64,000 bases of DNA from Pseudomonas helmanticensis (GTDB taxonomy: Bacteria; Pseudomonadota; Gammaproteobacteria; Pseudomonadales; Pseudomonadaceae), in NCBI RefSeq assembly GCF_900182985.1, contig NZ_FXUY01000001.1, positions 4,723,501 to 4,787,500 of the forward strand, written 5' to 3'. The position numbers and the translations under genes are program-made. This document shows, piece after piece, positions 34,158 through 43,986 of the stretch. How positions within the stretch are numbered: the stretch's first letter is position 1; the number at the start of each line of letters is the position of its first letter. The notes below the pieces were generated by a model. The model made no database searches and had not been told where the DNA came from. It saw nothing but the letters and a program-made list of their open reading frames with translations.

Positions 34158-34317
34158 CCCTCACCCCAGCCCTCTCCCGGAGGGAGAGGGGGCCTACGGA
34201 GTTGATCTCAGGTGATACATCGACCTGAAATATCCAGTCGAACTCAGGTTTTGAAAAGCCAGAAGATCTGCTCCCTTCCCCCTCTACCCCTTGGGGGAGA
34301 GGGCTGGGGTGAGGGGG
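34158..34317. repeat. Composite nested inverted repeat, copy 3 (short)
   Basis: CCCTCACCCCAGCCCTCTCC plus CGG at the left is mirrored by GGGGGAGAGGGCTGGGGTGAGGG at the right. The core contains TACATCGACCTGAAA as in copy 1, but the matching inner arm is degenerate. It separates the convergent HD oxygenase and DUF3482 genes. Confidence 0.85.
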
Positions 34318-34324
34318 TAGCGAT

Positions 34325-35710
34325 CTAAAGCTCAAGCACCCGAGCAACCAACACCTCAACCTGCTCCTGCCTTTCCGCCTGATTCAACTTCGCCTGCGGA
34401 TTCAACGACGACCACTGCGGATGCGCCCGCGCCTTGTTCAGCGCCTCCGGCAATTTGCCCTCGCGCCAGGTCTTATCCTGCGGTGTCGCCACCTGAATGC
34501 TGTCCATCGCCGCATGCCCGCGCTGATCCAGCGCCAACACCAACTGCCGCTGGCGCAACGCCAACAGCCGCAACACCCCATCATCCACCGTCAGCTCACG
34601 CTGCCCTTTGATCTTGCCGAGCAACCGACTGCCATAACTGCGCGCCGTTTGCAGCGCGCCACCGGCAATCGCGCCGGCCAATGCCGCCGCGCCGAGGGTG
34701 ATCCCGCCGACCAGCAAATCCACACCAGCCCCCGCCGCCGCACCGGCAGCAATTCCGCCGCCCACGCGTACACCGAGTTGCTTCAACGTTTCCGGGTTGA
34801 ACAGGTCATCACCCCAACGCCCATCGAGCAACGGCAAATCACTCGCCGCCGCATCCTGCGGACGAAACGCATACAGCTTGAGCAGCGCCTCAACACACTT
34901 CTGCTCACGCTGACGGACAGCCTTGCGCAATTCGCTGATGGCCTGCTGTTCCTGCACAGCTTCACTGACCACACTGCGCCGACACGCCGCACAGTCGATC
35001 AATAATTCAGCAATCAACCGCGCCGCACTTTGCTGCCGCGCAAGGCGCTGAGCCTGCTGATCGGCAATCAATCGCTCCAGTTGCGGCCGGGCGTTTTCCA
35101 GCAGCAGCGCGAGACTTTCATACAGCCGTCGTTCGCCATCCTCGGGCGGCGCCACACTGTCGAAACGCACCAGCGCATGCAGCCCGAGCCGCGCCAACGC
35201 CTCACGCCAATCCGGCTCGCGATGGTTGGCACTGCTGACAAAATTCAGCACCGGCAGCAGCGGTTTGCCGCAACTGGCGAGCACTTCCAGCTCATCACGA
35301 TACTTGGCCAGCACCGGTTCGCGCGCATCGATCACATACAAACCGGCGTCGGAAGCGAGCAGTTGCCGCAGCACTTTGGCTTCCTGCTCGAAACGCTGGC
35401 GCGCCTCGCTGCCGTCGAGAAATCTTGCCAGTCTGGCCGGGCCATCGAGGCGTTCGCCGGGGCGTTCCAGGCGTTCGAGAAAGTCGAGCAGCGCGATGGC
35501 GTCTTCCAATCCCGGCGTGTCATAGAGGTCGAGCAGCGGCTCGCCGTCCACTGACAACCGCGCGCCTTCGACATGCCGCGTGGTGCTCGGGCGATGGGAG
35601 ACTTCGCCGAAACCGACGTCGCGGGTCAGCGTGCGCAGCAGCGAAGTCTTGCCGACGTTGGTGTGGCCGACCACCGCGAGTTTCAGCGGCGCTTTCCAGG
35701 CATCAGTCAT
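34325..35710 (-). CDS. GTPase with DUF3482 domain
   Basis: This 461-residue protein has a G domain at its N-terminus. The P-loop is GHTNVGKTS (15-23), switch II is DLYDTPGLED, and the base-recognition position reads NFVS rather than NKxD, so nucleotide specificity may be altered. The middle contains a helical region with several Cys (LLIDCAACRRSVVSEA) and a long glycine-zipper membrane stretch (VGGGIAAGAAAGAGVDLLVG then GITLGAAALAGAIAGGA). Such zippers are known in dynamin-like or membrane-inserting GTPases. The gene overlaps the upstream DUF2868 gene by 8 bases, so the two are coupled and probably form one membrane complex. Function is unknown. Confidence 0.8.
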   Translation of the reverse strand: MTDAWKAPLKLAVVGHTNVGKTSLLRTLTRDVGFGEVSHRPSTTRHVEGARLSVDGEPLLDLYDTPGLEDAIALLDFLERLERPGERLDGPARLARFLDGSEARQRFEQEAKVLRQLLASDAGLYVIDAREPVLAKYRDELEVLASCGKPLLPVLNFVSSANHREPDWREALARLGLHALVRFDSVAPPEDGERRLYESLALLLENARPQLERLIADQQAQRLARQQSAARLIAELLIDCAACRRSVVSEAVQEQQAISELRKAVRQREQKCVEALLKLYAFRPQDAAASDLPLLDGRWGDDLFNPETLKQLGVRVGGGIAAGAAAGAGVDLLVGGITLGAAALAGAIAGGALQTARSYGSRLLGKIKGQRELTVDDGVLRLLALRQRQLVLALDQRGHAAMDSIQVATPQDKTWREGKLPEALNKARAHPQWSSLNPQAKLNQAERQEQVEVLVARVLEL

Positions 35711-37076
35711 GACCCGTCTCCAGCCAGTTCAACGGCGCGCAATCGGCAAACTTCAGATCAAGCTGTTGCAGCGCGACGTGCCAGTCGCCGAGGCGTTCGG
35801 CATCCAGTGCTTCGCCGGGCGGCGCTTGCAGCAGCCAGACGCGGGTTTCTCCCGCACTGCGCGCCAGTTCGGCGATCAAAGCGAGGCTGCCGCGATCCGG
35901 TGAACGCCGTGGATCGCAGGCAATCGCCAGACGTGCCGGCGGGAAACGGCTCAATTGTTCGAGGAGCTTGTGACGTGATTCGCGGCTGTCGAGGATACCG
36001 GCGTTGCTGACGTTCTCCGGCAACGCGGGTGGCCATGGACGCTGTTCATCGAGTTCGATGGCGACCAGTAACGCGCCTTCGCTGGCGAGTTCGCCGACGC
36101 TGCTTTCGACGCGATGCAGTTGCGCAGGCGCAGGATCGTTGACGCCGAGGCGTTCGCTGGTCGGCATCAGACGTTCGCGCAATTGCGCGTAGCCGGGTAG
36201 ATTCAGGTCCAGACGCAGCGCGGTTTTACCGCTGTTCCAGCGCCAGAAACACAACAACGTCAGCAGCAAGCGCGGCAGCACGCCATACACCATCAACACG
36301 CCGACCAGCCAGGTCGCCCAGGCCTGTCGGGCGCTTTCGATGTCGAGCGCAGCGTCGCCGCTGGCGCGGATCATCTCCACCGTCGGTACGTTGAAACCGA
36401 GCAGCGACGGCAGATAGCCGAGCGCATGAGTGACGTGGATAAAGGTGTCGGCGCTGAGAATCGTGGTTTCCCAGACGAAGCCGTAGCGCCGGGTCGCCAT
36501 CAGCGTCAGCAGCAGAATCAGTGCGCTGAGCATCGCCAGCAACCACAAGCCGTTGACCAGTGTGCCGAGCGCCCAGCGATTGAGTTTCTTGCGTTGCAGC
36601 ATCAGCAGCAGGGCAGGTGCCAGTTGCGCGGCTTTGGCATCGCGGGCCATTTTTTCGCTGAGCCATAACCACAATCGTCCGAGTGTGGCGCCGTGTTCGC
36701 CGGCAAAGATCAATCCCAGCAACCAGCTCAACAACAGAATCAGGTTCAGCCCGAGCAGGCTGCCCAAGGCCCAGAACACATTGACTGGCGTTTGCCCGAG
36801 TGCAGCGAAGGCCAGACCGGCGCCGCTCAGCACCGCGAATATCATCAGCAGCACCAGCGCCAGTCGCGCGCCTTGCAGCCAGTGTTTCAGGGCATGGGTC
36901 AGCCCGTCACGTTCAGCCAGCCATAGTGCCCGGCGCTGAATGCGACCCGGCAGATCGCCGCCAGCCGCGCGCGCCAGTCGATTGGCTTCCAGATCATCAA
37001 GCGGGCCTGCGTGTTCTTCGCGCAGGCGCACGGTCTCGGTGAGCCAGAGGTTTTGCAGTGGAGTCAGTTCAGTCAC
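35703..37076 (-). CDS. DUF2868 domain-containing membrane protein
   Basis: The start is taken as GTG 37076 (then TELTPLQNLWLTE), giving 457 residues; a TTG at 37103 is the alternative, and neither has a strong ribosome site. Four or more membrane helices are seen (about residues 75-95, 105-130, 180-205 and 260-285). A soluble C-terminal half of alternating helices and strands follows (LLVAIELDEQRPWPPAL, LAIACDPRRSPDRGSLALIA). Its role is not known. The stop overlaps the GTPase start by 8 bases, the strongest clue that the two act together. It diverges from folA. Confidence 0.75.
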   Translation of the reverse strand: MTELTPLQNLWLTETVRLREEHAGPLDDLEANRLARAAGGDLPGRIQRRALWLAERDGLTHALKHWLQGARLALVLLMIFAVLSGAGLAFAALGQTPVNVFWALGSLLGLNLILLLSWLLGLIFAGEHGATLGRLWLWLSEKMARDAKAAQLAPALLLMLQRKKLNRWALGTLVNGLWLLAMLSALILLLTLMATRRYGFVWETTILSADTFIHVTHALGYLPSLLGFNVPTVEMIRASGDAALDIESARQAWATWLVGVLMVYGVLPRLLLTLLCFWRWNSGKTALRLDLNLPGYAQLRERLMPTSERLGVNDPAPAQLHRVESSVGELASEGALLVAIELDEQRPWPPALPENVSNAGILDSRESRHKLLEQLSRFPPARLAIACDPRRSPDRGSLALIAELARSAGETRVWLLQAPPGEALDAERLGDWHVALQQLDLKFADCAPLNWLETGHD

Positions 37077-37161
37077 GCGCCATTCCGTTGCTCGATTGAG
37101 CAATGAGCATAACCGCTGTGGCGCTTATCGGGGTAAGCGCGGCTCTGGTATCCTCGCCGGC

Positions 37162-37674
37162 ATGACTAAATCACTCCCCCTCAGCCTGATCGCAGCCCTC
37201 GGTGAAAACCGCGTGATCGGCGTCGACAACAGCATGCCCTGGCACCTGCCGGGGGACTTCAAATACTTCAAGGCCACGACCTTGGGCAAGCCGATCATCA
37301 TGGGTCGCAAGACCTGGGATTCGCTCGGTCGGCCATTGCCGGGGCGCTTGAACATCGTGGTCAGCCGTCAGGCCGATCTGGTGTTGGAAGGTGCGGAAGT
37401 TTATCCGTCGCTGGAAGCTGCCGTGGTTCGCGCCGAGGAATGGGCGAAGGCGCAGGGCGTCGATGAGCTGATGCTGATTGGTGGCGCGCAGTTGTATGCG
37501 CAAGGGCTGGCGCAGGCGGATCGTCTGTATCTGACCCGAGTGGCGCTGAACCCGGAAGGGGATGCGTGGTTTCCGGAGTTTGATTTGAACCAGTGGAAGC
37601 TGGTGTCGAATGTACCGAATCCAGCTGAGGGCGATAAACCCGCGTACAACTTCGAAGTCTGGGAAAAAGCCTAA
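37162..37674 (+). CDS. folA: Dihydrofolate reductase
   Basis: The start is taken as ATG 37162 (MTKSLPLSLI), giving 170 residues. The enzyme regenerates tetrahydrofolate with NADPH. SLIAALGENRVIGVDNSMPW is the N-terminal block, followed by HLPGDFKYFKATTLGKPIIM and GRKTWDSLGRPLPGR. The catalytic acidic residue is the Asp in LPGDFKYF, and the NADPH loop is MLIGGAQLYAQGL. No strong Shine-Dalgarno is visible, so expression may be low. It is alone on its strand and ends at a palindrome one base after the stop. Confidence 0.96.
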   Translation: MTKSLPLSLIAALGENRVIGVDNSMPWHLPGDFKYFKATTLGKPIIMGRKTWDSLGRPLPGRLNIVVSRQADLVLEGAEVYPSLEAAVVRAEEWAKAQGVDELMLIGGAQLYAQGLAQADRLYLTRVALNPEGDAWFPEFDLNQWKLVSNVPNPAEGDKPAYNFEVWEKA

Positions 37675-37675
37675 A

Positions 37676-37771
37676 TTGTGGCGAGGGGGGTTATCCCCGT
37701 TGGGTTGCGCAGCAGCCCCAAAATAATGGGGTCGCTACGCAACCCAACGGGGATAAATCCCCTCGCCACAA
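37676..37771. repeat. Inverted palindrome (TTGTGGCGAGGGG family)
   Basis: TTGTGGCGAGGGGGGTTATC and the complementary GGGATAAATCCCCTCGCCAC at the right flank a GTTGGGTTGCGCAGCAGCCC-type stem. It starts one base after the folA stop and lies between convergent genes. Confidence 0.9.
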
Positions 37772-37784
37772 GTATGTGTTGCAC

Positions 37785-39176
37785 TTAAGCCTGCGCCAAC
37801 TCTGCATGCTCATCGGCATCCAGCAGTGCTTTATCGGTCTGCTGCATCACCTGACTGGTAATCGCACCAGCGGTAATCGAACCGCTCACGTTCAACGCCG
37901 TGCGACCCATATCAATCAGCGGCTCTACCGAAATCAGCAACGCCACCAGTGACACCGGCAAGCCCATCGCCGGCAGCACGATCAGCGCCGCGAACGTCGC
38001 GCCGCCACCGACACCGGCCACACCGGCCGAACTCAACGTCACAATCGCCACCAGCGTCGCGATCCACAAAGGATCCAGCGGGTTGATGCCTACGGTTGGC
38101 GCAACCATCACCGCCAACATCGCCGGGTACAGACCTGCGCAGCCGTTCTGGCCGATGGTCGCACCGAACGACGCCGCAAAACTCGCCACCGATTGCGGGA
38201 TCCCCAGACGCCGGGTCTGCGCTTCAATGCTCAGCGGAATGCTCGCCGCGCTCGAACGGCTGGTGAACGCGAACGTCAGCACCGGCCAGATCTTGCGGAA
38301 GAAACGCAGCGGGTTGATCCCGGCCGCCGACACCAGCAAACCGTGCACGACGAACATCAGGCCGAGACCGAGGTACGACACCACAACGAAACTGCCGAGC
38401 TTGATGATGTCTTGCAGGTTGGAACCGGCGACCACTTTGGTCATCAGCGCCAGCACACCGTACGGGGTCAGCTTCATCACCAGACGCACCAGACGCATCA
38501 CCCAGGCTTGCAGGGTGTCGATGGCGTTGATCACTTTCTGACCTTTTTCGACGTCATCCTTGAGCAGTTGCAGTGCGGCAACCCCGAGGAATGCAGCGAA
38601 GATCACCACGCTGATGATCGACGTTGGCTTGGCCCGCGCCAGATCGGCGAACGGGTTTTGCGGGATGAACGACAGCAGCAGTTGCGGCACATTCAGGTCG
38701 GCGACTTTGCCGGCGTAGTCGGTCTGAATGGTTTGCAGACGGGCCATTTCCTGGGTACCGGCGACCAGACCTTCAGCGGTGAGGCCGAACAGGTTGGTCA
38801 GGCCGATGCCGATCAGTGCCGCAATTGCGGTGGTGAACAGCAGCGTGCCGATGGTCAGGAAGCTGATCTTGCCCAGCGACGACGCGTTGTGCAGACGTGC
38901 CACGGCGCTGAGGATCGAGGCGAACACCAGCGGGATGACGATCATTTGCAGCAACTGCACGTAGCCGTTACCGACCAGATCGAACCAGCCGATCGACGCT
39001 TTCAGCACCGGGTTACCGGCACCGTAAACGGTGTGCAGGGCCACGCCGAACGCTACGCCCAGCGCGAGTGCCAGCAGGACTTTTTTCGCCAGGCTCCACG
39101 TGGTGTGGCGGGTTTGTGCCAGACCGAAGAGCAAGGCGAGGAACACCAGCAGGTTGAGAATCAACGGTAGGTTCAT
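37785..39176 (-). CDS. L-cystine/dicarboxylate:cation symporter (TcyP/YdjN type)
   Basis: This 463-residue secondary transporter belongs to the glutamate/dicarboxylate:cation symporter fold. Ten or so hydrophobic segments are visible. The serine-rich hairpin is [17 protein letters not shown], and the substrate region is [20 protein letters not shown] and [20 protein letters not shown]. The second half and overall length resemble TcyP, a low-affinity cystine importer, more than the aspartate or C4-dicarboxylate members. The substrate is therefore likely cystine. The gene stands alone; the spacer to pchP (39177-39418) holds both promoters. Confidence 0.85.
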   Translation of the reverse strand: MNLPLILNLLVFLALLFGLAQTRHTTWSLAKKVLLALALGVAFGVALHTVYGAGNPVLKASIGWFDLVGNGYVQLLQMIVIPLVFASILSAVARLHNASSLGKISFLTIGTLLFTTAIAALIGIGLTNLFGLTAEGLVAGTQEMARLQTIQTDYAGKVADLNVPQLLLSFIPQNPFADLARAKPTSIISVVIFAAFLGVAALQLLKDDVEKGQKVINAIDTLQAWVMRLVRLVMKLTPYGVLALMTKVVAGSNLQDIIKLGSFVVVSYLGLGLMFVVHGLLVSAAGINPLRFFRKIWPVLTFAFTSRSSAASIPLSIEAQTRRLGIPQSVASFAASFGATIGQNGCAGLYPAMLAVMVAPTVGINPLDPLWIATLVAIVTLSSAGVAGVGGGATFAALIVLPAMGLPVSLVALLISVEPLIDMGRTALNVSGSITAGAITSQVMQQTDKALLDADEHAELAQA

Positions 39177-39418
39177 GAGAACTCCAGGAAAGACTGTGCC
39201 AACAGCCTTCCGGGGCTGCTGCGAACCGGCAAGCCTAACAGTTTGATTTCCAATGATTTAATACCGAAATTGCAGGTTGTCCGTCGTTTTTGGAATAAGC
39301 GCGTGTCGTTCTCGGTAATGCATCTGGCGCAAATAGCGGCATCAGCGGTCGCTGACAGACGGGGACTGTCACACACATTTGTTAGCGTCGATGCTTTTAC
39401 ATCAGGGAGAAAACGTCG

Positions 39419-40480
39419 ATGAAGTTCGCACCGAAATTTCTGGCTGTCGCACTGGCTGTGGGGATGGGCCTGGCTACTCAGGCTTTCGCCACCGACCTGA
39501 AACACTGGCCGGCGGATCAGGCCAAGGCGCTGGACGCAATGATCGCGGCCAACGCCAACAAGGGTAACTACGCGGTGTTCGACATGGACAACACCAGTTA
39601 CCGTTACGACCTCGAAGAGTCCTTGCTGCCGTTCATGGAAAACAAGGGCCTGATCACCCGCGACAAACTCGATCCCTCCCTGAAACTGATGCCGTTCAAG
39701 GACACTGCCGACCACAAGGAAAGCCTGTTCAGTTACTACTACCGTCTCTGCGAAGTCGACGACATGGTCTGCTACCCGTGGGTGGCGCAGGTGTTCTCGG
39801 GTTTTACCCTCAAGGAACTCAAAGGCTACGTTGATGAACTGATGGCCTCGGGCAAACCGGTGCCGGCCACATACTACGAAGGCGATGTGGTGAAAAACCT
39901 CGACGTTCAGCCACCGAAAATCTTCACCGGCCAGGTTGAGCTGTACAACAAGCTGATGGAGAACGGCATCGAGGTCTACGTGATGACCGCTGCCTCGGAA
40001 GAACTGGTGCGCATGGTCGCGGCGGATCCGAAGTATGGCTACAACGTCAAACCGCAGAACGTCATCGGCGTGACCACGCTGCTGAAAAACCGCGAGACCA
40101 ACGAATTGACCACCGCGCGCAAACAGATCACGGCAGGCAAATATGACGAGAAGGCCAACCTTGGCCTGGAACTGACGCCATATCTGTGGACGCCAGCGAC
40201 CTGGATGGCCGGCAAACACGCAGCGATCCTGACTTACATCGACGAATGGAAAAAACCGGTATTGGTCGGTGGCGATACTCCGACCAGCGACGGTTACATG
40301 CTGTTCCACGATGTAGACGTGGCCAAGGGCGGGATTCACTTGTGGATCAACCGCAAGGACAAGTACATGACGCAGTTGAACGGCATGATGGCCAAGCATG
40401 CGGCGGCGCAGGCAAAAGAAGGGTTACCGGTGACTGCGGACAAGAACTGGGTGATCGTCAAACCAGAAGAAATTCAGTAA
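39419..40480 (+). CDS. pchP: Phosphorylcholine phosphatase
   Basis: This 353-residue HAD-superfamily protein has a signal peptide ending in ATQAFA, so it is periplasmic. The nucleophile motif FDMDNTSYRYDLEESLLP has Asp55 and Asp57; after subtracting about 24 residues of signal this matches the Asp31/Asp33 numbering of P. aeruginosa PchP. YVMTAASEE is motif II, a basic segment TTARKQITAGKYDEK follows, and PVLVGGDTPTSDGYM is motif IV. The enzyme releases choline from phosphorylcholine and works with haemolytic phospholipase C in choline-dependent growth. GGGAGA lies 9 bases upstream of the ATG. No choline operon genes are adjacent. Confidence 0.88.
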   Translation: MKFAPKFLAVALAVGMGLATQAFATDLKHWPADQAKALDAMIAANANKGNYAVFDMDNTSYRYDLEESLLPFMENKGLITRDKLDPSLKLMPFKDTADHKESLFSYYYRLCEVDDMVCYPWVAQVFSGFTLKELKGYVDELMASGKPVPATYYEGDVVKNLDVQPPKIFTGQVELYNKLMENGIEVYVMTAASEELVRMVAADPKYGYNVKPQNVIGVTTLLKNRETNELTTARKQITAGKYDEKANLGLELTPYLWTPATWMAGKHAAILTYIDEWKKPVLVGGDTPTSDGYMLFHDVDVAKGGIHLWINRKDKYMTQLNGMMAKHAAAQAKEGLPVTADKNWVIVKPEEIQ

Positions 40481-40501
40481 CCCCCGGAAGGGATCGGGTT
40501 A

Positions 40502-40601
40502 ATCGTTCCCACGCTCTGCGTGGGAATGCAGCCCGTGACGCTCCGCGTCACTGGACGCGGAGCGTCCCTTGAGACATTCCCACGCAGAGCGTGGGAACGA
40601 T
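40502..40601. repeat. Palindrome array of the TCCCACGCTCTGCGTGGGAA family
   Basis: ATCGTTCCCACGCTCTGCGT plus GGGAA is mirrored at the right end. GTGACGCTCCGCGTCAC and ACGCGGAGCGTCC stems lie between. The layout matches 28259-28364. Confidence 0.88.
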
Positions 40602-40602
40602 C

Positions 40603-40630
40603 AGCCCCGCACTTGGCGGGGCATTTTTTT
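40603..40630 (+). terminator. Rho-independent terminator after pchP
   Basis: The stem GCCCCGC / GCGGGGC around ACTTG is followed by a run of seven T. It ends pchP; there is no A-run on its left, so it suits only the plus strand. Confidence 0.85.
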
Positions 40631-40643
40631 CGACAGCTAAGAC

Positions 40644-42485
40644 TTACAGCCCGTCAAGCATCGCTTTGTTACGCACCGCACCTTTGTCGGCGCTGGTCGC
40701 CAGCAGGGCGTAGGCCTTGAGGGCGGTGGTCACTTTGCGTGGACGGATCTCGACCGGTTTCCAGCCTTTCTTGTCCTGCTCGGCGCGGCGTGCCGCCAGT
40801 TCTTCATCGCTGACCAACAGGTTGATCGAGCGGTTCGGAATGTCGATCAGTACTTTATCGCCATCCTGCACCAGACCGATCGCGCCACCGGCTGCTGCCT
40901 CTGGCGAAGCGTGACCGATGGACAGGCCCGACGTACCGCCGGAGAAACGCCCGTCGGTGAGCAAGGCGCAGGCTTTACCCAGACCTTTGGATTTCAGGTA
41001 CGAGGTCGGGTAGAGCATTTCCTGCATGCCCGGGCCGCCTTTCGGGCCTTCGTAGCGAATGATGACGATGTCGCCAGCCTTCACTTCGTCGGCGAGGATG
41101 CCGCGTACGGCGCTGTCCTGGCTTTCGAAGATCTTCGCGTTGCCTTCGAAGACGTGGATCGACTCGTCGACGCCGGCGGTTTTCACCACACAGCCGTCGA
41201 GGGCGATGTTGCCGTACAGCACGGCCAGGCCACCTTCTTGCGAATAGGCGTGTTCAAAGCTGCGGATGCAACCGTTCTCACGGTCGTCATCGAGGGTTTC
41301 CCAACGAGTCGACTGGCTGAACGCGGTCTGCGTCGGGATACCGGCAGGACCGGCCTTGAAGAAGTGATGCACAGCTTCATCGTCGGTCTGGGTGATGTCC
41401 CATTTGGCGATGGCTTCTTCCATGCTGCGGCTGTGCACGGTCGGCAGGTCGGTGTGCAGCAGACCGCCGCGGGCCAGCGAACCGAGGATGCTGAAGATGC
41501 CGCCGGCGCGGTGCACGTCTTCCATGTGGTACTTCTGGATGTTCGGCGCGACCTTGCACAACTGTGGAACGGTGCGCGAGAGGCGGTCGATGTCGCGCAG
41601 GTCGAAATCGATTTCGGCTTCCTGGGCGGCCGCGAGCAAGTGCAGGATGGTGTTGGTCGAACCGCCCATGGCGATGTCGAGCATCATCGCGTTCTCGAAC
41701 GCCTTGAAGTTGGCGATGTTGCGCGGCAATACCGACTCGTCGTTCTCGCCGTAGTAACGCTTGCACAGCTCGACGATGGTGCGGCCGGCCTGCAGGAACA
41801 ATTGCTCGCGATCACTGTGGGTGGCGAGGGTCGAACCGTTGCCCGGCAATGCCAGACCCAGTGCTTCGGTCAAGCAGTTCATCGAGTTGGCGGTGAACAT
41901 GCCGGAGCACGAACCACAGGTCGGGCAGGCGCTACGCTCGTACTCGGCGACTTTCTCGTCAGAAGCGCTTTCGTCGGCGGCGATCACCATGGCGTCGACG
42001 AGGTCGAGGCCGTGGGAGGCGAGTTTGGTCTTGCCGGCTTCCATCGGGCCGCCGGAAACGAAGATCACCGGAATGTTCAGGCGCAAGGCAGCCATCAACA
42101 TGCCCGGGGTGATCTTGTCGCAGTTGGAGATGCAGACGATGGCGTCGGCGCAGTGGGCGTTGACCATGTACTCGACGGAGTCGGCGATGATCTCGCGGCT
42201 CGGCAGCGAATAGAGCATGCCGTCGTGACCCATGGCGATGCCGTCATCCACGGCGATGGTGTTGAATTCTTTCGCTACACCGCCGGCGCGTTCGATTTCA
42301 CGGGCGACCAGTTGGCCCAGGTCTTTAAGGTGCACGTGGCCCGGTACGAACTGGGTGAACGAGTTGGCAATGGCGATGATCGGCTTTTTGAAGTCGTCAT
42401 CTTTCATCCCGGTGGCGCGCCACAATGCGCGGGCGCCGGCCATGTTGCGGCCGTGGGTGGATGTTTTCGAACGATAATCTGGCAT
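40644..42485 (-). CDS. ilvD: Dihydroxyacid dehydratase
   Basis: The start is taken as ATG 42485 ([10 protein letters not shown]) with GGAGTG upstream, giving 613 residues. The enzyme dehydrates dihydroxyacids to the 2-keto acids of valine and isoleucine. The iron-sulfur cysteines lie in [13 protein letters not shown] and in [19 protein letters not shown]. Other IlvD blocks are [20 protein letters not shown] and [20 protein letters not shown]. The length equals the family norm. It is alone on its strand. Downstream of it on the chromosome the conserved neighbour would be rlmI, but the four-gene peptide cassette lies in between. Confidence 0.97.
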   Translation of the reverse strand: MPDYRSKTSTHGRNMAGARALWRATGMKDDDFKKPIIAIANSFTQFVPGHVHLKDLGQLVAREIERAGGVAKEFNTIAVDDGIAMGHDGMLYSLPSREIIADSVEYMVNAHCADAIVCISNCDKITPGMLMAALRLNIPVIFVSGGPMEAGKTKLASHGLDLVDAMVIAADESASDEKVAEYERSACPTCGSCSGMFTANSMNCLTEALGLALPGNGSTLATHSDREQLFLQAGRTIVELCKRYYGENDESVLPRNIANFKAFENAMMLDIAMGGSTNTILHLLAAAQEAEIDFDLRDIDRLSRTVPQLCKVAPNIQKYHMEDVHRAGGIFSILGSLARGGLLHTDLPTVHSRSMEEAIAKWDITQTDDEAVHHFFKAGPAGIPTQTAFSQSTRWETLDDDRENGCIRSFEHAYSQEGGLAVLYGNIALDGCVVKTAGVDESIHVFEGNAKIFESQDSAVRGILADEVKAGDIVIIRYEGPKGGPGMQEMLYPTSYLKSKGLGKACALLTDGRFSGGTSGLSIGHASPEAAAGGAIGLVQDGDKVLIDIPNRSINLLVSDEELAARRAEQDKKGWKPVEIRPRKVTTALKAYALLATSADKGAVRNKAMLDGL

Positions 42486-42753
42486 GGAGCACTCCGGGCG
42501 GCTAATCACTTACTAATCAGGTGCAAAAGGGGAGTGAGCTTCTATTGACGTCTGGAACACTCAGAAAATGACCGGGTGTCCGGAAGTTGCCGATGACGTT
42601 GCGGGATCGCCGCTGGTCTCAGCCCGAGCTCATAAACCCGCCGGGGGATGAATGGCGATGAATCAGCCGATTCTACACCGCTGGCGTCTGGAGGGAATGG
42701 CGCAAAGCGTTGTTGCAGTGCCAACGAAGCGTGCGGGATGACGACCGGCAGGT
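42486..42753. other. Spacer between the MFS gene and ilvD
   Basis: This 268-base stretch on the minus strand runs from the MFS stop to the ilvD start. It should hold the ilvD promoter. I see no repeat and no clear rho-independent terminator for the MFS operon, so read-through into ilvD is conceivable. Confidence 0.4.
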
Positions 42754-43986
42754 TTATTCGCTGCCGGGTTGGGTCATGGCCTCGGCGCCGGGGATCGTGG
42801 CACGCCGCCGAATCCAGCTGTTGAGTGCCAGCGCAACGCTGCTCAACAGAACAAAACTGTAACCCAGCGTCGATTGCAGGTTGGCCGGACTCAGGCTGAT
42901 CAACGCGCTGATCAATCCGCCACAGATAAAGATGATCGTGCTGCCCGCCGAAGCCGAGGTGCCGGCGATTTCCGGGAACAGACGCATGGCGCCAGAAGTG
43001 GCGGCCGGGCGCGCAATGGTGGTGCCGGCGGTACAGATCAGCATCGGGATCAGTACGGTGGCAGGCGCCAGCGCAAAGTTCGACGACAGATAAAGCATCG
43101 CCAGTCCCGACAGCAGAATCAGGCTCAAACCCACAGTGATTTGCTTACCGGGCGAAATCCTGCGGGTCAGGACCGTGGCAACAATGCCGCCAACGATATA
43201 GGCGGCGCCGTAGATCAGCAGGATCAGCGAAAAGTCATAGGGCGCGAGTTGCAGGCGGTCCATGAAGATCAGCGGCGAGATCACGATGAACGAGAAATGG
43301 CAGGCGAAAGCGAACGCCGATATGAGCCAATAGCTGACGAACTCGACATCCCCCAATACCCGTCGATAGGACTGAACGAAGCCCGGGTGTGGGCCATTGT
43401 GGATCGGGCGACTGCCGTCCAGAAACAGCCAGGCCTTGATCAGCACCACGCCTGCCAGGGCGATGAACACCCAGAAGCTGCCGCGCCAGCCGAGGGTGGC
43501 TTGCAGGAAGGTGCCGGCTAAAGGTGACAGCGAAATGAAAATTCCCGTGGCGGTCACCATCAGGATACGCAGACGATCACGTTGTTCACCTTCGAACAGA
43601 TCCTGGACCAGTGCCTGAGACAGTACGAAGCAGCCGCAGCCCAACGCCTGCATGACCCGGAATATCAGGAACAGCGTGTAATCAGCGGTAAGTACGCAAC
43701 CGAGGGCGCCGAGCATCGAGATCATCATGCCGGCAAGCAGCAGGCCCTTACGCCCGATCACGTCCGATAACGGCCCGATCAGCAACTGCGCAAAGGCGAT
43801 GCCCATGGCGAACAGACTGATCGACAGTGCGATGTCCGTTGGCGTATTGCCGAAATGTTCGGCCAGGGCTGGAAAGGAAGGCAGCAAAACATCCAGCGGA
43901 AAAACCCCCAGCAGCACCATCGCCATCAGCAGACTTACGGCAGCGCGTTGTTGGCGGACGCTTGCCGCAGATTTTCCTTCATCCAT
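42754..43986 (-). CDS. Bcr/CflA-type MFS exporter of the peptide cassette
   Basis: This 410-residue drug:H+ antiporter family protein has 12 membrane helices. The loop 2-3 motif GPLSDVIGRKGLLLAGM is the MFS signature, and helix 4 carries RVMQALGCGCFVLSQALVQD. The N-terminal LLMAMVLLGVFPLDVLLPSFPAL is typical of Bcr/CflA members. It overlaps the diiron oxygenase gene by 8 bases and is the last gene of the operon. By position it should export the final product of the cassette or confer self-resistance; this is inference. Codon use is ordinary for the genome, unlike the 5' part of the operon. Confidence 0.87.
   Translation of the reverse strand: MDEGKSAASVRQQRAAVSLLMAMVLLGVFPLDVLLPSFPALAEHFGNTPTDIALSISLFAMGIAFAQLLIGPLSDVIGRKGLLLAGMMISMLGALGCVLTADYTLFLIFRVMQALGCGCFVLSQALVQDLFEGEQRDRLRILMVTATGIFISLSPLAGTFLQATLGWRGSFWVFIALAGVVLIKAWLFLDGSRPIHNGPHPGFVQSYRRVLGDVEFVSYWLISAFAFACHFSFIVISPLIFMDRLQLAPYDFSLILLIYGAAYIVGGIVATVLTRRISPGKQITVGLSLILLSGLAMLYLSSNFALAPATVLIPMLICTAGTTIARPAATSGAMRLFPEIAGTSASAGSTIIFICGGLISALISLSPANLQSTLGYSFVLLSSVALALNSWIRRRATIPGAEAMTQPGSE

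Noticed and set aside
42486..42753. T-box or attenuator leader upstream of ilvD
   Set aside because: I found no leader peptide with Ile/Val/Leu codon runs and no paired terminator structure.
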